Shown: one piece after another, positions 10,768-22,727 of the stretch
Layout of the letters: each line of letters starts with the position of its first letter
Numbering within the stretch: the stretch's first letter is position 1
Origin: Zygnema cylindricum
Lineage: Eukaryota > Streptophyta > Zygnematophyceae > Zygnematales > Zygnemataceae
Assembly: GCA_037447655.1 (NCBI GenBank)
Contig: JBBHKE010001763.1
Coordinates: 1 to 64,000, forward strand
Direction: 5' to 3'
Length of the DNA stretch: 64,000 nt
Program-made: the position numbers and the translations under genes
The notes under the pieces: model-generated
Told to the model about the DNA's origin: nothing
The model's database searches: none
Seen by the model: the letters and a program-made list of their open reading frames with translations, nothing else

Positions 10768-11785
10768 AAGTTGGCTGCAAGAAAGACTGCTTTGATTGCA
10801 AGCGTCAGTGGTCTTTAAAAATAATTTAAAATTGTAAAGCAAATGAAGTGTAAATAAGAAGAACAGCTTGTACTAAAGTATCTTGCGCAAGTGTTCACAC
10901 TATTAGGAGACTAGGGCGAGCATTTGACCAACAAATATTGGAGTGTTTCGTGTGAACAGTCAAATGTCCCACAAATGTGTGCTCACGGCATAGTTCAAAT
11001 GTACAAAAACGATTAGGTTCATCTTCAAATCTTTCTGGGTAGTTTCATTTTCTGTTCTAATACGTTGTTTAAACAGCGAAATATAGACAGACATAAAACA
11101 GACTGGTTTGTTTTTGGTAAAGTTAAAAATACATGTGTGAGTTAATAATTAATTTAAATTATTTTGGTATCAAACGATTACCGAATTTTGGTTTGCGCGA
11201 CTTAGAGACAATACACTTACTTTGGAAAAAAACTCTTCAACGATTGACGAAATCTCGAACCAAAGTTGACCCTTAATCATTTGTCGTCCCCTTTGCAAGA
11301 AAAAATATCTTATTTTTCTCTTTACTTATTAAAAAAGCTTAAACGAAAGGAAAAAACTAACAGCCTAGGAGCGCAAACAAACAAGTTATGCTTTAGTCAA
11401 AAAAAAAAATTAGGCATAAAGTTCAAAAAAAAAAACGCCTTTGGGGGTGTACCGATAAATAATCAAAAGCAATAAACAATCAAAATTGATAAACAACCAA
11501 AACTGATAAACAAACATGATCCATTTTATGGACCACACCATTTGACGCGACTAAATGTACACTTCGGACTATTCTCATTTTTTTTATCTTTGCTAAAGTC
11601 TAAATGCCCAACTGAGGCATGAACAGCGTCCTCCCAATCTACACAAGATACACAATAATTAAAACCAACGAACTCTTCGAGTAAAAGGCAAAACCTCTAT
11701 TTTGGAGCAAAACCTTGTTTGTAACGGAGGGTAAAAAATATAAAAACTCTCCAAAGAAGCGACGATGTGTGGTGGTTTACGAGAA
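10768..11785. other. Intergenic, downstream of TL29; nothing recognised
   Basis: AT-rich sequence between the end of duplication copy B and the TL29 stop codon. A few poly-A runs (11400-11445) and a short AT-rich repeat of caataaacaatcaaaa type (11450-11515) are present. No coding exon or structured RNA is seen. Confidence 0.5.
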
Positions 11786-14700
11786 TTAAAACCTGATTTT
11801 CCTTCGAGGTGGGACAAAAGTGTAAGCTTCATAATTAATGGGAGCCCCAAATTGTGCAATTTTGGTAAAGGTTGTGATCAAATCCACCTGCCAGAAAATA
11901 CTTCAGCCAGGTTAAGTGACAGAAAAAGACAAAAAAAAAAAGGTAAACCAAAAAGAAAAAACAAAAAACTCATACCGAGACTGTTAATGACGAAAGACGG
12001 AGTTTTCCTGGAAAATATTTCAGACAGGTAACTGACTAAAAAACTAAAAAAAAGATAAAATCGAACCGTCAAACCAAAATAAAATATCAGACTGTCAAAT
12101 GATAGAAAATAGAGTCTCGCACTATAGTAACACCCTGTATGCAGGAATTCTCAGGTGCCCAGTATTCATATTACATTTAAATTCAAGAAATTTGCCCTGA
12201 TGTTGAGAGTGAACCATACAGTTTTCAGGGTGAACCGTATATAAATTTACCCGAAAAAACTGTACGAGTCGAACGATTCACCCTCAAAACGGAAGTAAAA
12301 CGAGAGTAAAACTTTGACAATGTCCTGTCAGTGAAAATTGGATGCGTGAAATTGTCCATACCATGGTGTTCACCTAAACTTTAACGGTGAAAAGCTCGTC
12401 CAAAAGAGTTCCTTTCAATTTTCCGCCAAAATAAGCACCTTTGAGAATACATTTTTCTAATTTCCTCGATGCAGGAGATTTTATCTACAAACAATAGGTT
12501 TAATGTGGAAAACCAATTGGAAATTGCTACCCCGTACTATACACATACTATATGGGTTGTCCCAATTCATCCCGCACATTAAACCTATGCTACAAACTGA
12601 TTCCTAAATAAAGAGCCTGTGGAAAATAAAAAGAACTCAAAACCCATACTTTCTTCCAATTTCCAAATTATAGCACATTACCGCTTGTGTCACAATGACC
12701 AACGACTTTATCTATGGTTTGGCGAAAAGACGCCGATGCCACACAAAATTGGTGAAATTTGCGAATTCACAGGGGGGAATAAGGAACAGTAAGGGGAATA
12801 TGAGCAATTCCTGGAAAATCAAAAATAATTGCTCCAGTTTTGATTTTCTGCACGAATGCACTGGCATGAATTTGTGCAAGTGATACATCGGTACTTTACA
12901 CTAATGTGTTTACGCGGGCTATCGCCATACTAACACCAGAACTTATCACTAACCAATAATCTACCTTACCAGTCGTTGAATATTCCAGTTTCATCAGACA
13001 ACCAACGAGCAAAACCAGCTACCGTACTTTCACAACTCATTGTGTGAATTGTTCTGTCGGTTCAACTTCCTTATCTTTATTGACGAGGTTGGTGGGATCA
13101 ATTTTAGGGATAGTTCCATGAGTAACTTACCTCATAGTCAGTTTGAGAAATAGATTCCCTACTTTTCTGGTATTTCTGGACAAAGGGAGCAGCGTCGGAA
13201 TCTTTTGCCAGCTTCTCTTCAATGGCCAAAATATCCCGGTCGAGGAAAGCTGAAAGTACGACTAACTGTTATGCAATACGCAAAACCAAAGACAATAAAT
13301 GAGTCAGAATGGTAAGAGACCAAGAAAAACATGGTCGTACCTACTAAATGTAATAAATGCACGAGGTAAGAAAAACACCGAATGAAGAATGTCAGCAAAA
13401 GGAGAACTTCCATCTGTTGTTTGGTCCTCAGACTAGAAGAGCAACAAAGGGTTTTCTTTCCCCCTATTATTGTTGGACAAGAACATCGTTTTATTTGCCT
13501 TAAAATTACAAGTTAGGCATTTTACTCATTAAACTTGGTCATGTTGTCGCATCTCCAAGAACTTCTTGTGAAGATAGACTACTAAAGACGACAAAATCAA
13601 CAGATGAAGATAATGCGAGAGCTAATTAAAATGGATACACCGGCTAAGAAAAGAAGGACAAATTTTACAGAATAAAAACAGCCAGATAGGGCGAGTATAT
13701 ATGCATCATGGAGAAAAAAGACAACAAACACACCTGTCTGGGCTTCAAACCATATGGTGCAAGTTTTGCCTTCCATTCCTCCACTGAAGTGGACGACCAA
13801 TCGGGAACTCTCCCGGCTTGATCCGCCTCAGTAGCGTCAGCACGACCAAATTGTTTATCAAAGAAACCCCACTGGTGAAAAAAGAAAAAGGAAAAAAGAT
13901 AAGGGGTAACGATGAGAGTAGCAATTTAGCCCGACATGTAAATCTTATCCACCAAGCGACATTTTCCCTTATGCGGAAGCCTCCCATTCAGTGCGCTTTT
14001 ATACAACCAGGTAACCTTCACATCCACTCCTTTAAAGACCGGCGAATAAAACCTATGGGACAGGAAAAAGACTCTTGCTTGAAGGTTCTTTGGAAACCGG
14101 AAAAGGGAAAGAAATATAGAAACCTGTGAGAAAACAAATGAAACCAAATACAACAAAAACAAAAATGAAAAAATTCTGCAATACCTGCGAGGACGAGCCA
14201 AAAGCGAAATTAAGTTGTCGTCCTTTTGCCTCGTCACCACCAGCCTTTCGAATTGCCGCTTCTAAATACATGCGCTTTACAGCAGCTTGACCTGCATGGA
14301 TTTATGGAGGCAAGTGAAAGTTTTTTTTTTACTATTATCAGATGCGAGTAAATGCATACGCTTTCCAGCATGAAATTATGGAGGCAAGTGAAAAGCTTTT
14401 CTCTTCTTTTTCTGATCAGATGAGAAGAAAAGTTGTGATAGACATATGCAAGTTGCCTTCTGTTTCCGCGACAATTTCAAGTTTAGACTGTGAACAATCT
14501 CACGCTTAATATCCAAGAAGGCAGTTTCACCACTCCATGACCGTACTTCATGTCCTCAAAAAAAATGTTTTACATCAGTCTTTTAAATTGTCGTCAACAA
14601 ATCCATGTTAAAGACTTGAAGTTGTCCAAGTTACTCTAGTACTTCATTTTATAGACAAGCCGAAATGTATCACATGCCATCAATACAAAAAAAAACCATG

Positions 14701-17700
14701 TAAAATAGTTCCACATGTCAATCAAATGCGAATGATTAACCAGAAATATGGTTTCCAAACATAAGAGCATCAACTTACATTACTCAAACGTCCTCCACTT
14801 CTCACTTGTCCTCCTTAATTACAACATGACTAGGAAAAACATTGCATGATCAAGACCTGCTTTATAAACAAGAATGGTTACATATCAAGATTTATTACGA
14901 GTATCGCATATAGAGATTGAAATTGGGACAATGAGATTCTCACCTCCAAATTGAATAATATCTGCCCAAGAAATCGGTCCTCCCTTTGCCCCCTCATCGA
15001 TATCTGCTTTCACACTTCCAAGCAGTTTGACAGCCTTCTCAAGGCCCTTATTTTCTGGGCGTTCAAGCTCCTCACTGTCACAAAGAGACAAAACATAGAA
15101 ACGTCTTATTTAAGTGACATGTTTCAGAAAATTTGGTGGTAACAATTATTACTGCAAGACAGATCCTTGTTTTTCAAGTAAAGCAGGAAAAGTAAACTAA
15201 CAGAAGTCGACATGGAAACTGGAAATATGGAATCGTCTATTTATGAAAGACATTAGGATGGTTTTTGAAGCCTTAGAATTCTCGAAACCATATAAAAAAA
15301 AATAAGTCCAAGGAAAACCGTTTTCCCCCATTCAAGGGTGGAGATGTGAATTCTTTATCTTACCTGAAATGGATAGAGCCATTTGCGCCTCCAGAACTGG
15401 ATGCCTGTAAGGCAACACAAAAAGAAACAAATCAATCAATCAGATAAAAATGAAAAATCGCCTGTTACACAAAACGATTCAATGTGCTTTTTGTCAAAAC
15501 AAGTATTGACCACAAACAAAAACATTGCAAACAAACAAACAAACTTGGCAAAGTACAACAAATTACGCAACTTTAAAGGTTCAACACACTACACTAGCCA
15601 CCGTTTTTGGAGTTAGTGAATTATTTGCGTTAACACGTTATTAGGATTAACCACGCTAAATTATGTTTTAATCGTGGCTCTCTATGGACCACTTAACTGA
15701 TTAGTGTTATTAACACTGATTATGATTTTTTGACAAAAAGACACTCCCTCCACTAGAGTGTTTAACTCTAATGGCAGTGAATGATGTACCAATTAGAATT
15801 GCGTCTGACTGAATAATCTGCATGTGTAAAAGACTTAATTTTTTCAAAAAACTGGCATGAGCATAAGCAATTAGAACTGCTTCTCACAGGATAATGTGTA
15901 TATGCAAAAGTACCTATATATTTTGAATTTTAAAAAAACTGACCTTGTCGTAAGTAAGGGCATCGTTAAGAGCTAGGCGAAGCAACTCTGGAACGAGCTC
16001 ACTGTTTTCCTGAAGCCAAGAAGTAGGCTGCGACGAGTCAGTTGACAGAAAAATAAAGATAGAAAAGCTGTCCATCATGCTCATATTTGCATACTTTAGA
16101 ATGCTGAATACTACAAAAGCTTAGTTTATTTTAACTTTCTGGTTATGCCAGATGGGTTACCAACAACTATTAAACTTGTTTTTTGCACTGCCATTCAGAT
16201 GCCACAGGTCCCTCTCCTTCTAGCATATACTATAATCCATACTAAAAACACTACATACTATAAGATACTATACTATACATGCTCTTACACTAAAAACATA
16301 TACTACACTAAAATATATAACATAAAAAATATAAAACGAAGTAATATGCAGTTAATGTTTACATCGTGCCACTCAAGGTTCTTAGTAAATATTTTTGTGT
16401 ATAGAAATAAATACAGTTGACACCCTTCAGTTTTCTGTGACTTGGCAAAGCTAGCGGAAAAGAACTTCCAGAATACCAGAAAGTAACAAACTTCTCTTTG
16501 AAACTTGACAGTTAAGCTCTGTAGCTTTACAGCAGCAAAAAGAAACTTGATAATTACATGAATCAGTTTTGCCAGGCTGTTCTCGGACTAGAAAGGCCAT
16601 CTTAATGAAAAAAAAAAAGCAATTTAAAATTTGCACTTTGTTCTTGCTAAAAGAGAAACACCAGAGTGACAGAAAACTGTTACGCATGATTTTTCATTTG
16701 ATTAGCAACTGGCAAAATGTATGAAAAAAAAATCATTTTCCCAGTCGAATTAGCATTTTTTGAAAGATACAGAGAGAGAACGAAAGAAAGAGTGAAAAAG
16801 TGAGAGAAAAAGAGAGAGAAAAGAGAGAGAAATAAAAAGGAAAGAGAGAGAGGGAGAGAGAAAGGGAGAGAAAGATAGTAAAGAGAGATAGTAAAGAGAG
16901 TGAAATTTGTTGCCCCACCTTAACCGCAACCTTGAGCTTGTCTTGAACGAGTGCTGTATTCAGACAAACAAAATACATTTTCATAAACCGAAATTATTGA
17001 ACTTATCTCGACAGAGAAAATCACCCGTTCAGTTTCTGCCATGGGATCTAAAGAGCCTTAATTGACTCGTCTTGTGCAAATATAGACCAGAAAGACTGCC
17101 CAATAAAAAAAAAAGGCAGAAAAACAGACTAACAACGAGCAGAAAAAAAAGGAAACGAAGTGAAAAAAAAAGTTAAAAAGATCTGTGAAAACAAAGGGGG
17201 TCACAGAAAACTAAAATTGACAGAAATAAAGACATGGATGGAGTAAAAAAAAAGAAATGTGGCAGAGAAAAAGAAACGAGTGCAGAAAAAAAGGCACAAA
17301 AACATGTAGAAAAAAACACGAAAATAAAAAACTGCTGTAGAAGAGAAATATGGTCCCCATCTAAAAATAGCTCGAAACTACTAAGACTCATAAAATTCCA
17401 ATTTTTAAAAAGCATAAAAACAACAAATAAAGTGTGTGAAAGTAACTCACTCAAGAAATCACCCCTTTGGATCCTTTGAATGAGATCTGCCGCATTAGCG
17501 TCACCTGTGAGAGAGAGACTCCCAAAAGTACCCTGCAAAAATATGCAAAAAAAATAAAGGCGACTAATATGTACAGAAGGGAGTACATATACAAAGAGAA
17601 AACGGGCAAAGAGAGGGGGTGGAGGGGAAGGGAGAAGGCGGGTAGGAGGTAAGGAGTAGGGAGAGGCAGAGGGAGAGGGAGAGAGTGTAGAGCCCAGACG

Positions 17701-19613
17701 GTAAGGAGGGACAGAGGAACGGTTAAATTAAGCCAAATTTTCAGCGATCAAGACAAAAAATGGCGTCAACAATATTATCCTTGCCCGTAGATCAAACGGT
17801 AAGGTGTTGGTAAGCAAACTATACTATCCATCGGCCACTAATTTGGTCACAGCTTTTTATAACCAAAAATAACTAAAGTGTTAAGAACACCGTTTAAAGG
17901 AGTGGACTACAGTGCACAAAGTCTCCCTACACTAAACGAATGATCCCTTTACGCTAGTAGCATTGGGCACTGTAGCTTGAAAACAATAGAGGAATAATGG
18001 AGAATTATCATCTAAAGATAAGAAGGGATGTGGTTAGAGGTAATCAGTTACACCATGACCTGAGCGGCTAACTTGTTCAAACCCTTGAGAGCCAAATGTA
18101 CTTGATACTATATCCACGAAAGGAAAGCTTGCAAACAAGAAAAATCTACTGAATCTAAGAAATCACAATGATTAACAAAAATAGTCTACTAGTTTTACAA
18201 ATGTTTACAAACCACTAGACCAAAAGAAACAAAACAAACAAAAAAATATGAAAGCAGCTTGAACTAGCAACTGCAAAGTAACTAGTTGTTGTTGTAACTG
18301 CAAAGTAACTAGTTGTTGTTGTAACTGCAAAGTTATTAAAAAAAGAGCGATGCGCAAATTACATTTTTTACAACATTCATACAGCATTTTTTCTCAAACT
18401 TGGCTTTATACAACAGAAATTGGAGTAGACTAAAATTTCTCATTCTACTCTAACAAGTGGTGCTTGTTAAATTTTGCATTTGATGCAATCAGAAAGTCAA
18501 AGGTTGTACTCACCACAGCACTCAGTCCCGCCAATGAAATGAGAGTGTGCCTTCTGGTTGTGTTTCCTATTTGGTCCTCATTATTGATTGAAGACAGATC
18601 ACTTTGACAACGAATGCCTTTCTGCGATCCAATCAAGAAAAGGGTCACCACTTCGTAAATTGACTATATGCGATCATATGAATAAGCAATAAAAGACGAT
18701 AAAACTTGAAATGCTTTGTCCTTTTCTTTGTCATTTTCCATAGTGAAGAGTATGATCTATACTGTATTGAACTCGGTAGAACTTTGAATACTTAAATATT
18801 TTACACGGGTTTGTCTCCTTCTAATGTGAAATAGTTTCTAAAATACCCACAGAGCTGAAATGAAGCCAGGGTAAGTGAATGCTTTGTCAAAATTGACAAA
18901 ACTAAATTAATTCCGAATCCATTCTCATCTTTTTACAAGTTATTTGTGATATGTGCTAGCAGAAAGGACAGTGAAGAGTATTTCCTCAGTTTGTAACACT
19001 AAAACCACCACAGTTGACTGTCAAGTTAAGAAACTAAACAAGCATTTAGAGGATATTTTAGCTAATGAAGTGAAAAAAGATCAAGACTGGGATCTGGAAT
19101 GTTCGTGTGACTCGTAGTTGACATTTCCAAAAAACAACAAAAAAATAACATAATAGAATAAGAAATGGATTAGTTGTATATATCACTCAAACTAAATGCT
19201 TTCAGATGCAAAGGATTTTTTTTCCTTTTATTTTCCATTTTGTTTTTTTTTCCCTTCTCTTTTTCCCCGGCCATTTCATCTAAATAAATAAAAGAAAGTC
19301 AAGCAATATCAGCTTCCAAACGTTAATCGAAGGAATCTTTCCACACAGCATTATTAACAACCTAGCTGACGCTTTATGAAAAAAATCTACTACATTACAC
19401 GTCAAAATAGGGATTAAAGCTATTAAAATCTCAGAAAAAAAAAATGTTATTTAAAAAAGAAAAAGGTGTAAGCTTAAAATGACTAACCAAAGTCCTGTGT
19501 CCTGAATGCATAGAAGGTTTGACATGAGCTTGTCCAGAGGACAGAGTTGAAAGAGTTGTCCTAGAAGCTGCCAGACTGGCACCGACAAAGGAGGTGGTAA
19601 TGCTGGCAGCCAT
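11786..19613 (-). CDS. TL29: Thylakoid-lumen TL29 / ascorbate-peroxidase-like APX4, chloroplast precursor
   Basis: Eleven exons: 19613-19488, 18621-18514, 17532-17451, 16953-16919, 16009-15944, 15404-15364, 15074-14944, 14291-14185, 13871-13734, 13265-13131, 11887-11786. All introns are GT-AG and phases agree, giving 356 residues. The first 42 residues are Ser/Thr/Ala-rich with few acids (chloroplast transit peptide). Exon 2 carries TRRHTLISLAGLSAV, a twin-arginine lumen signal. The body follows the class I peroxidase fold: LRLALNDALTYDK (about 129-139), GGANGSIHF, KGGPISWADIIQFGG, WGFFDKQFGRADATEAD, VQKYQKSRESISQTDYEVDL and a C-terminus INYEAYTF. Where ascorbate peroxidase has LAWHDAGTYD, this protein has LALNDALTYD, so the distal His is lost. 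The TL29 family is known as a lumenal protein associated with photosystem II, without haem-peroxidase activity. Confidence in the family is high. Confidence 0.92.
11892..12060. repeat. Imperfect tandem duplication in the last TL29 intron
   Basis: CCAGAAAATACTTCAGCCAGG (split by the 11887 acceptor) recurs as CTGGAAAATATTTCAGACAGG about 115 bp away. Each is followed by an A-rich tract. The second copy lies inside the intron and could act as a decoy acceptor. Confidence 0.4.
15680..15722. repeat. Palindromic GTGTTAnTAACAC repeat, inverted copy
   Basis: TTAGTGTTATTAACACTGAT at 15701 is preceded by TGGACCACTT. Reversed, this matches the GTGTTA...AACAC followed by AGTGGACTA layout seen at 17876, 23941 and 63456. 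It lies in a TL29 intron. Confidence 0.5.
16764..16905. repeat. GA-rich low-complexity tract in a TL29 intron
   Basis: Interrupted GAGA/GAAA sequence next to exon 16953-16919. It is simple sequence and codes for nothing. Confidence 0.8.
17876..17980. repeat. Palindromic repeat with GAGTGGACTACA core
   Basis: AGTGTTAAGAACAC is followed after nine bases by GAGTGGACTACAGTG and then CCCTACACTA. The right edge reads TAGCATTGGGCACTGTAGC. The core recurs at 23966 and 63482, so this is a dispersed short repeat, probably the remnant or core of a MITE. Confidence 0.5.
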
Positions 19614-21327
19614 GGCTGATTCTGCTGGTCAGCTCCTTGTACCAGTCTATCCAACATCCACTACAGTACAATACTGGACTTCAAAGTTCAAAACTTAAAA
19701 GTTCAAACTGGGGAGGAGCTCGACGAAAAAAGTAACCAGTGGAGTGGCAGGATTGCGGCGAGTCTCCATAGGAGAAAATCTAGTTGCACCATACTGGATT
19801 TGTCCAGCGTGGCGTGACATGAATGGCCTGTTAGATTTAGTATCGTTGTAGCTCTGCTCCATAGACGGTACGGTCATAGGATTTCTGAACTGGCTGTTAA
19901 ACAATGGGCACAGAGTTTCGGTGGCATTTCCGTGATAGTGTAAAGTACAAATCATAGACGACGGAAGACTTTACTGTCGATAAGGAGCAGTAAGGTTTAG
20001 TACTGTACTGTACTGTACTGTTCAGTCTTGTAGTTGTGCTGTTCTAATAAAGTTTTTCGATGGTGTATACCGAAAAGGGGAATACTTTTCTGCAAAACTT
20101 GCGATGGAAAAACCATCAAAGGTACATAAGGGATAAAAAAAAAACATTTAAAGACTACATTTAAAACAATAACTTTTTGGCCCCGCAGGGGTGCCGAAGT
20201 CGTCTAACTCGCCCGTATTCTCCGCGCGACCGTATGTTTAGGGTTTATTTTATCTGTTTTTGTTTTTTTTTTTTTTTAAACAACCCTAAACATAAAACCC
20301 TATTTCACATACCCGATCCCAAGAGGTACAGTACCGAAGGTCAGTACGAGGTGCCGAAGGTCCCCACACTTGAATGGAGGCTTGTTCAGTTGTTCGATAC
20401 CCATACTGTACTGTACAGTACAAAGCGTTGATATCCAATTCGTACGGATTTCAATTTTTTTACGAAAACTACGTAATATTCGTCCTTTTCATACTTTTCG
20501 TAAAATTCGTGTAAATTCTCTGTACGGCCATGTACAAAAACGTACGGAAAGCGTAATCTTAGAAAATCCTTAAAAATATTAAAAAGTACGGAAATTTAAC
20601 AGAAATGTCCGAGTATGAAAATGTGCCCTAACAAACCTAACAGTACGGAATATCTAAGCAAGCCATACTGAAATAAAAGGAGCGTACGGCAATGTACCTT
20701 GGAAACCCTAAAAATCCCCTAAATAACCCTAAAATGTACGAACATAGACGGACACTGTACGTCTGTGTAAAAATAATGTACGGGTACAAAGCAGGGTACG
20801 CATTTTATTAACTTTTCAAAAGCGTTTGATGCGTACCGTACGTAGTATTCGTTAGTTTATACCGTGCGTAATATGCGCACGGGACATTGATGATCGGAAT
20901 GCTCATAAATATGTACGGAGAATCTTCGCTAGGAACAAAGTTACAAGATTAAAGTTTCAGTTACATGGGAAAGTGCCCTAACATCTCTAAACAACTGAAA
21001 TCTATCCAGATGGCTGAAACGAGGGCTTCTTTTTACAAAAATGCATGAGAAATGACTCATGAACGGCAAACCCTTCGTTCGAAGTATTATTGTTATTTTC
21101 TTTAACAACGCAAAAATGTTTCAAGTTTCAACGGCAATAAGTGCATATTTAAAATACCGTAGCGTGTAGGTCCATACTACAAAAGTAAAAATATTAAAAT
21201 AGACAATGTTGTCATGGACGTTGTACATGGTAACAATATTGTCATGTTCACTCCTTATTTCGTGGGAGTGATCTGAACCGTCCGCTGTATCATTTGGAGA
21301 GCGGAAAATTCCGTGTTTCATACAGAC
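19614..21327. other. Intergenic region between divergent TL29 and SBNO genes, left part
   Basis: It contains the TL29 promoter side, a TACTG repeat (about 19998-20025) and a stretch from 20430 to 20880 unusually dense in GTACG words. Several degenerate CCCTAAA motifs (20282-20300, 20704-20735) occur. A CATGGGAAAGTGCCCTAACA at 20965-20984 resembles, reversed, the end of the element starting at 21330, so a related element may end here. No coding exon is recognised. Confidence 0.45.
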
Positions 21328-21329
21328 CT

Positions 21330-22421
21330 AGGGTACTTTCGCATGTAACCGAAGCTTAGTCTTGTTACTTTGTTTTTTAGAGAAGATTCTCGTACATCTT
21401 TCAGAGCATTCGTATGTAAAAAAATGAAATCGTAACTTTAGATTGTAACGGATGTAGACGTGGGTGTAATTTGTGACGATTGTAGACGCGTACAAAACTC
21501 CTGACAATTGATAACGTTTACAAATTAGAGACGGTTGTAGACTTCTAGCTACTTGTGACATTGTAGATGTTTAGGGTTCGTGACATTTTGACGTCACGCG
21601 TACTTATGATAGCGTCGACGTCACAAATTCCAAAACATTCCAACGTTTACATAATAGAGACGGTTGTAGACTTCTAGCTACTTGTGACATTGTAGATGTT
21701 TAGGGTTCGTGACATTTTGACGTCACGCGTACTTATGATAGCGTCGACGTCTCAAATTCCAAAACATTCCACCATGGTTTTCCGATTTTGTTTTTTCGTC
21801 CATTCTCACTCTACTTGACACCAAAATATGCTAAAAGACAGCCAAAATAAATATTTTTTACAGATCTTTCATTTGATACCTTTCTTGCCTTTTTCCATTG
21901 CAAGAATTGTGAGATAGACGCGTTAGTGGGAGAAGGAGAGAGAGAGAGGCGCTTTCACGGACTTCGCTTTTGCAAAATGGCGTCCGTTGGTCGAAACCTC
22001 CTCCACGGCCCCTGTACGTAAAAAAGCGCACGGAAAAAAGTCACGCACAGGCTGGAAACGTGCGGTGGGAATTTTTTTTGGTACTCCGCGCTCAAAAAAT
22101 GTAAAAAACTTACGGCACGTGCGACAGCATCTGCCTATTCGTTTAACGCGTGGAACTTTATTTAAAATCACGTCGCGAGGTGATTTTATATAAAGTTTGA
22201 AGATGAACTGGAAGGACGCGAAATTGGGTCGAAATGCGCTAAATGACAAACTGCTTCGCGCAAGACACAAATTGTAATACATTTAAAGTTGTAAGGTAAC
22301 GCAACTTGTACGGTATCAATTTCATTTTTTTGGTACGGCTGCGGAATTTTCTCGTTTTTTTCTAAGTTATGGAGGAAAACGACAGAAAATAACTGTAACT
22401 TTAGCACATGCGAAAGTACCC
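21330..22421. mobile_element. TIR element, AGGGTACTTTCGCATGT family
   Basis: AGGGTACTTTCGCATGT stands at 21330 and the same 17 bases occur reversed at 22405-22421, giving a 1.09-kb unit. Its left half is homologous to 55583-55940 (shared ATGTAACCGAA, CGGTTGTAGA, TTTTGTGACA and TGACGTC-containing stretches). An internal 140-bp segment is duplicated in tandem. No transposase was found and no certain target duplication. Confidence 0.6.
21505..21775. repeat. Two tandem copies of a ~140-bp unit
   Basis: The segment from about AACGTTTACAAATTAGAGACG to AAATTCCAAAACATTCC is repeated directly after itself with two or three differences. A single-copy relative is in the 55.7-kb repeat. Confidence 0.85.
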
Positions 22422-22727
22422 TTAAACTATAATACTTTTCTCCTCTTTCGGCGAAACTACAGTAACTGTACTTTACAGTACATCCCTCTTCCACTCTTCC
22501 AGTTCTTCAAAATTAAATAGTTATTTTGTAACTCATTTTCCCTCCAATTTTTTTCCCGCGTTCAATCGTAATGTGTGACCTACTCCTCCGGATTTAAAAC
22601 TTTTGACCTTACCTTTGTTCATCATCTAGTCATAACATAAAAAAAAACTTGAGCATGCTCAAACGTTTCTGTTGTGCAACTGCAGAAAATTAGGGTTTGC
22701 AATTTACTAAAGTTAATCTCGCACTAA

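Noticed and set aside
12377-12440. Candidate last exon of TL29 reading GAYFGGKLKGTLLDELF
   Set aside because: A better last exon (11887-11786) continues the conserved VDLITTFTK...INYEAYTF sequence in phase and ends in a stop.
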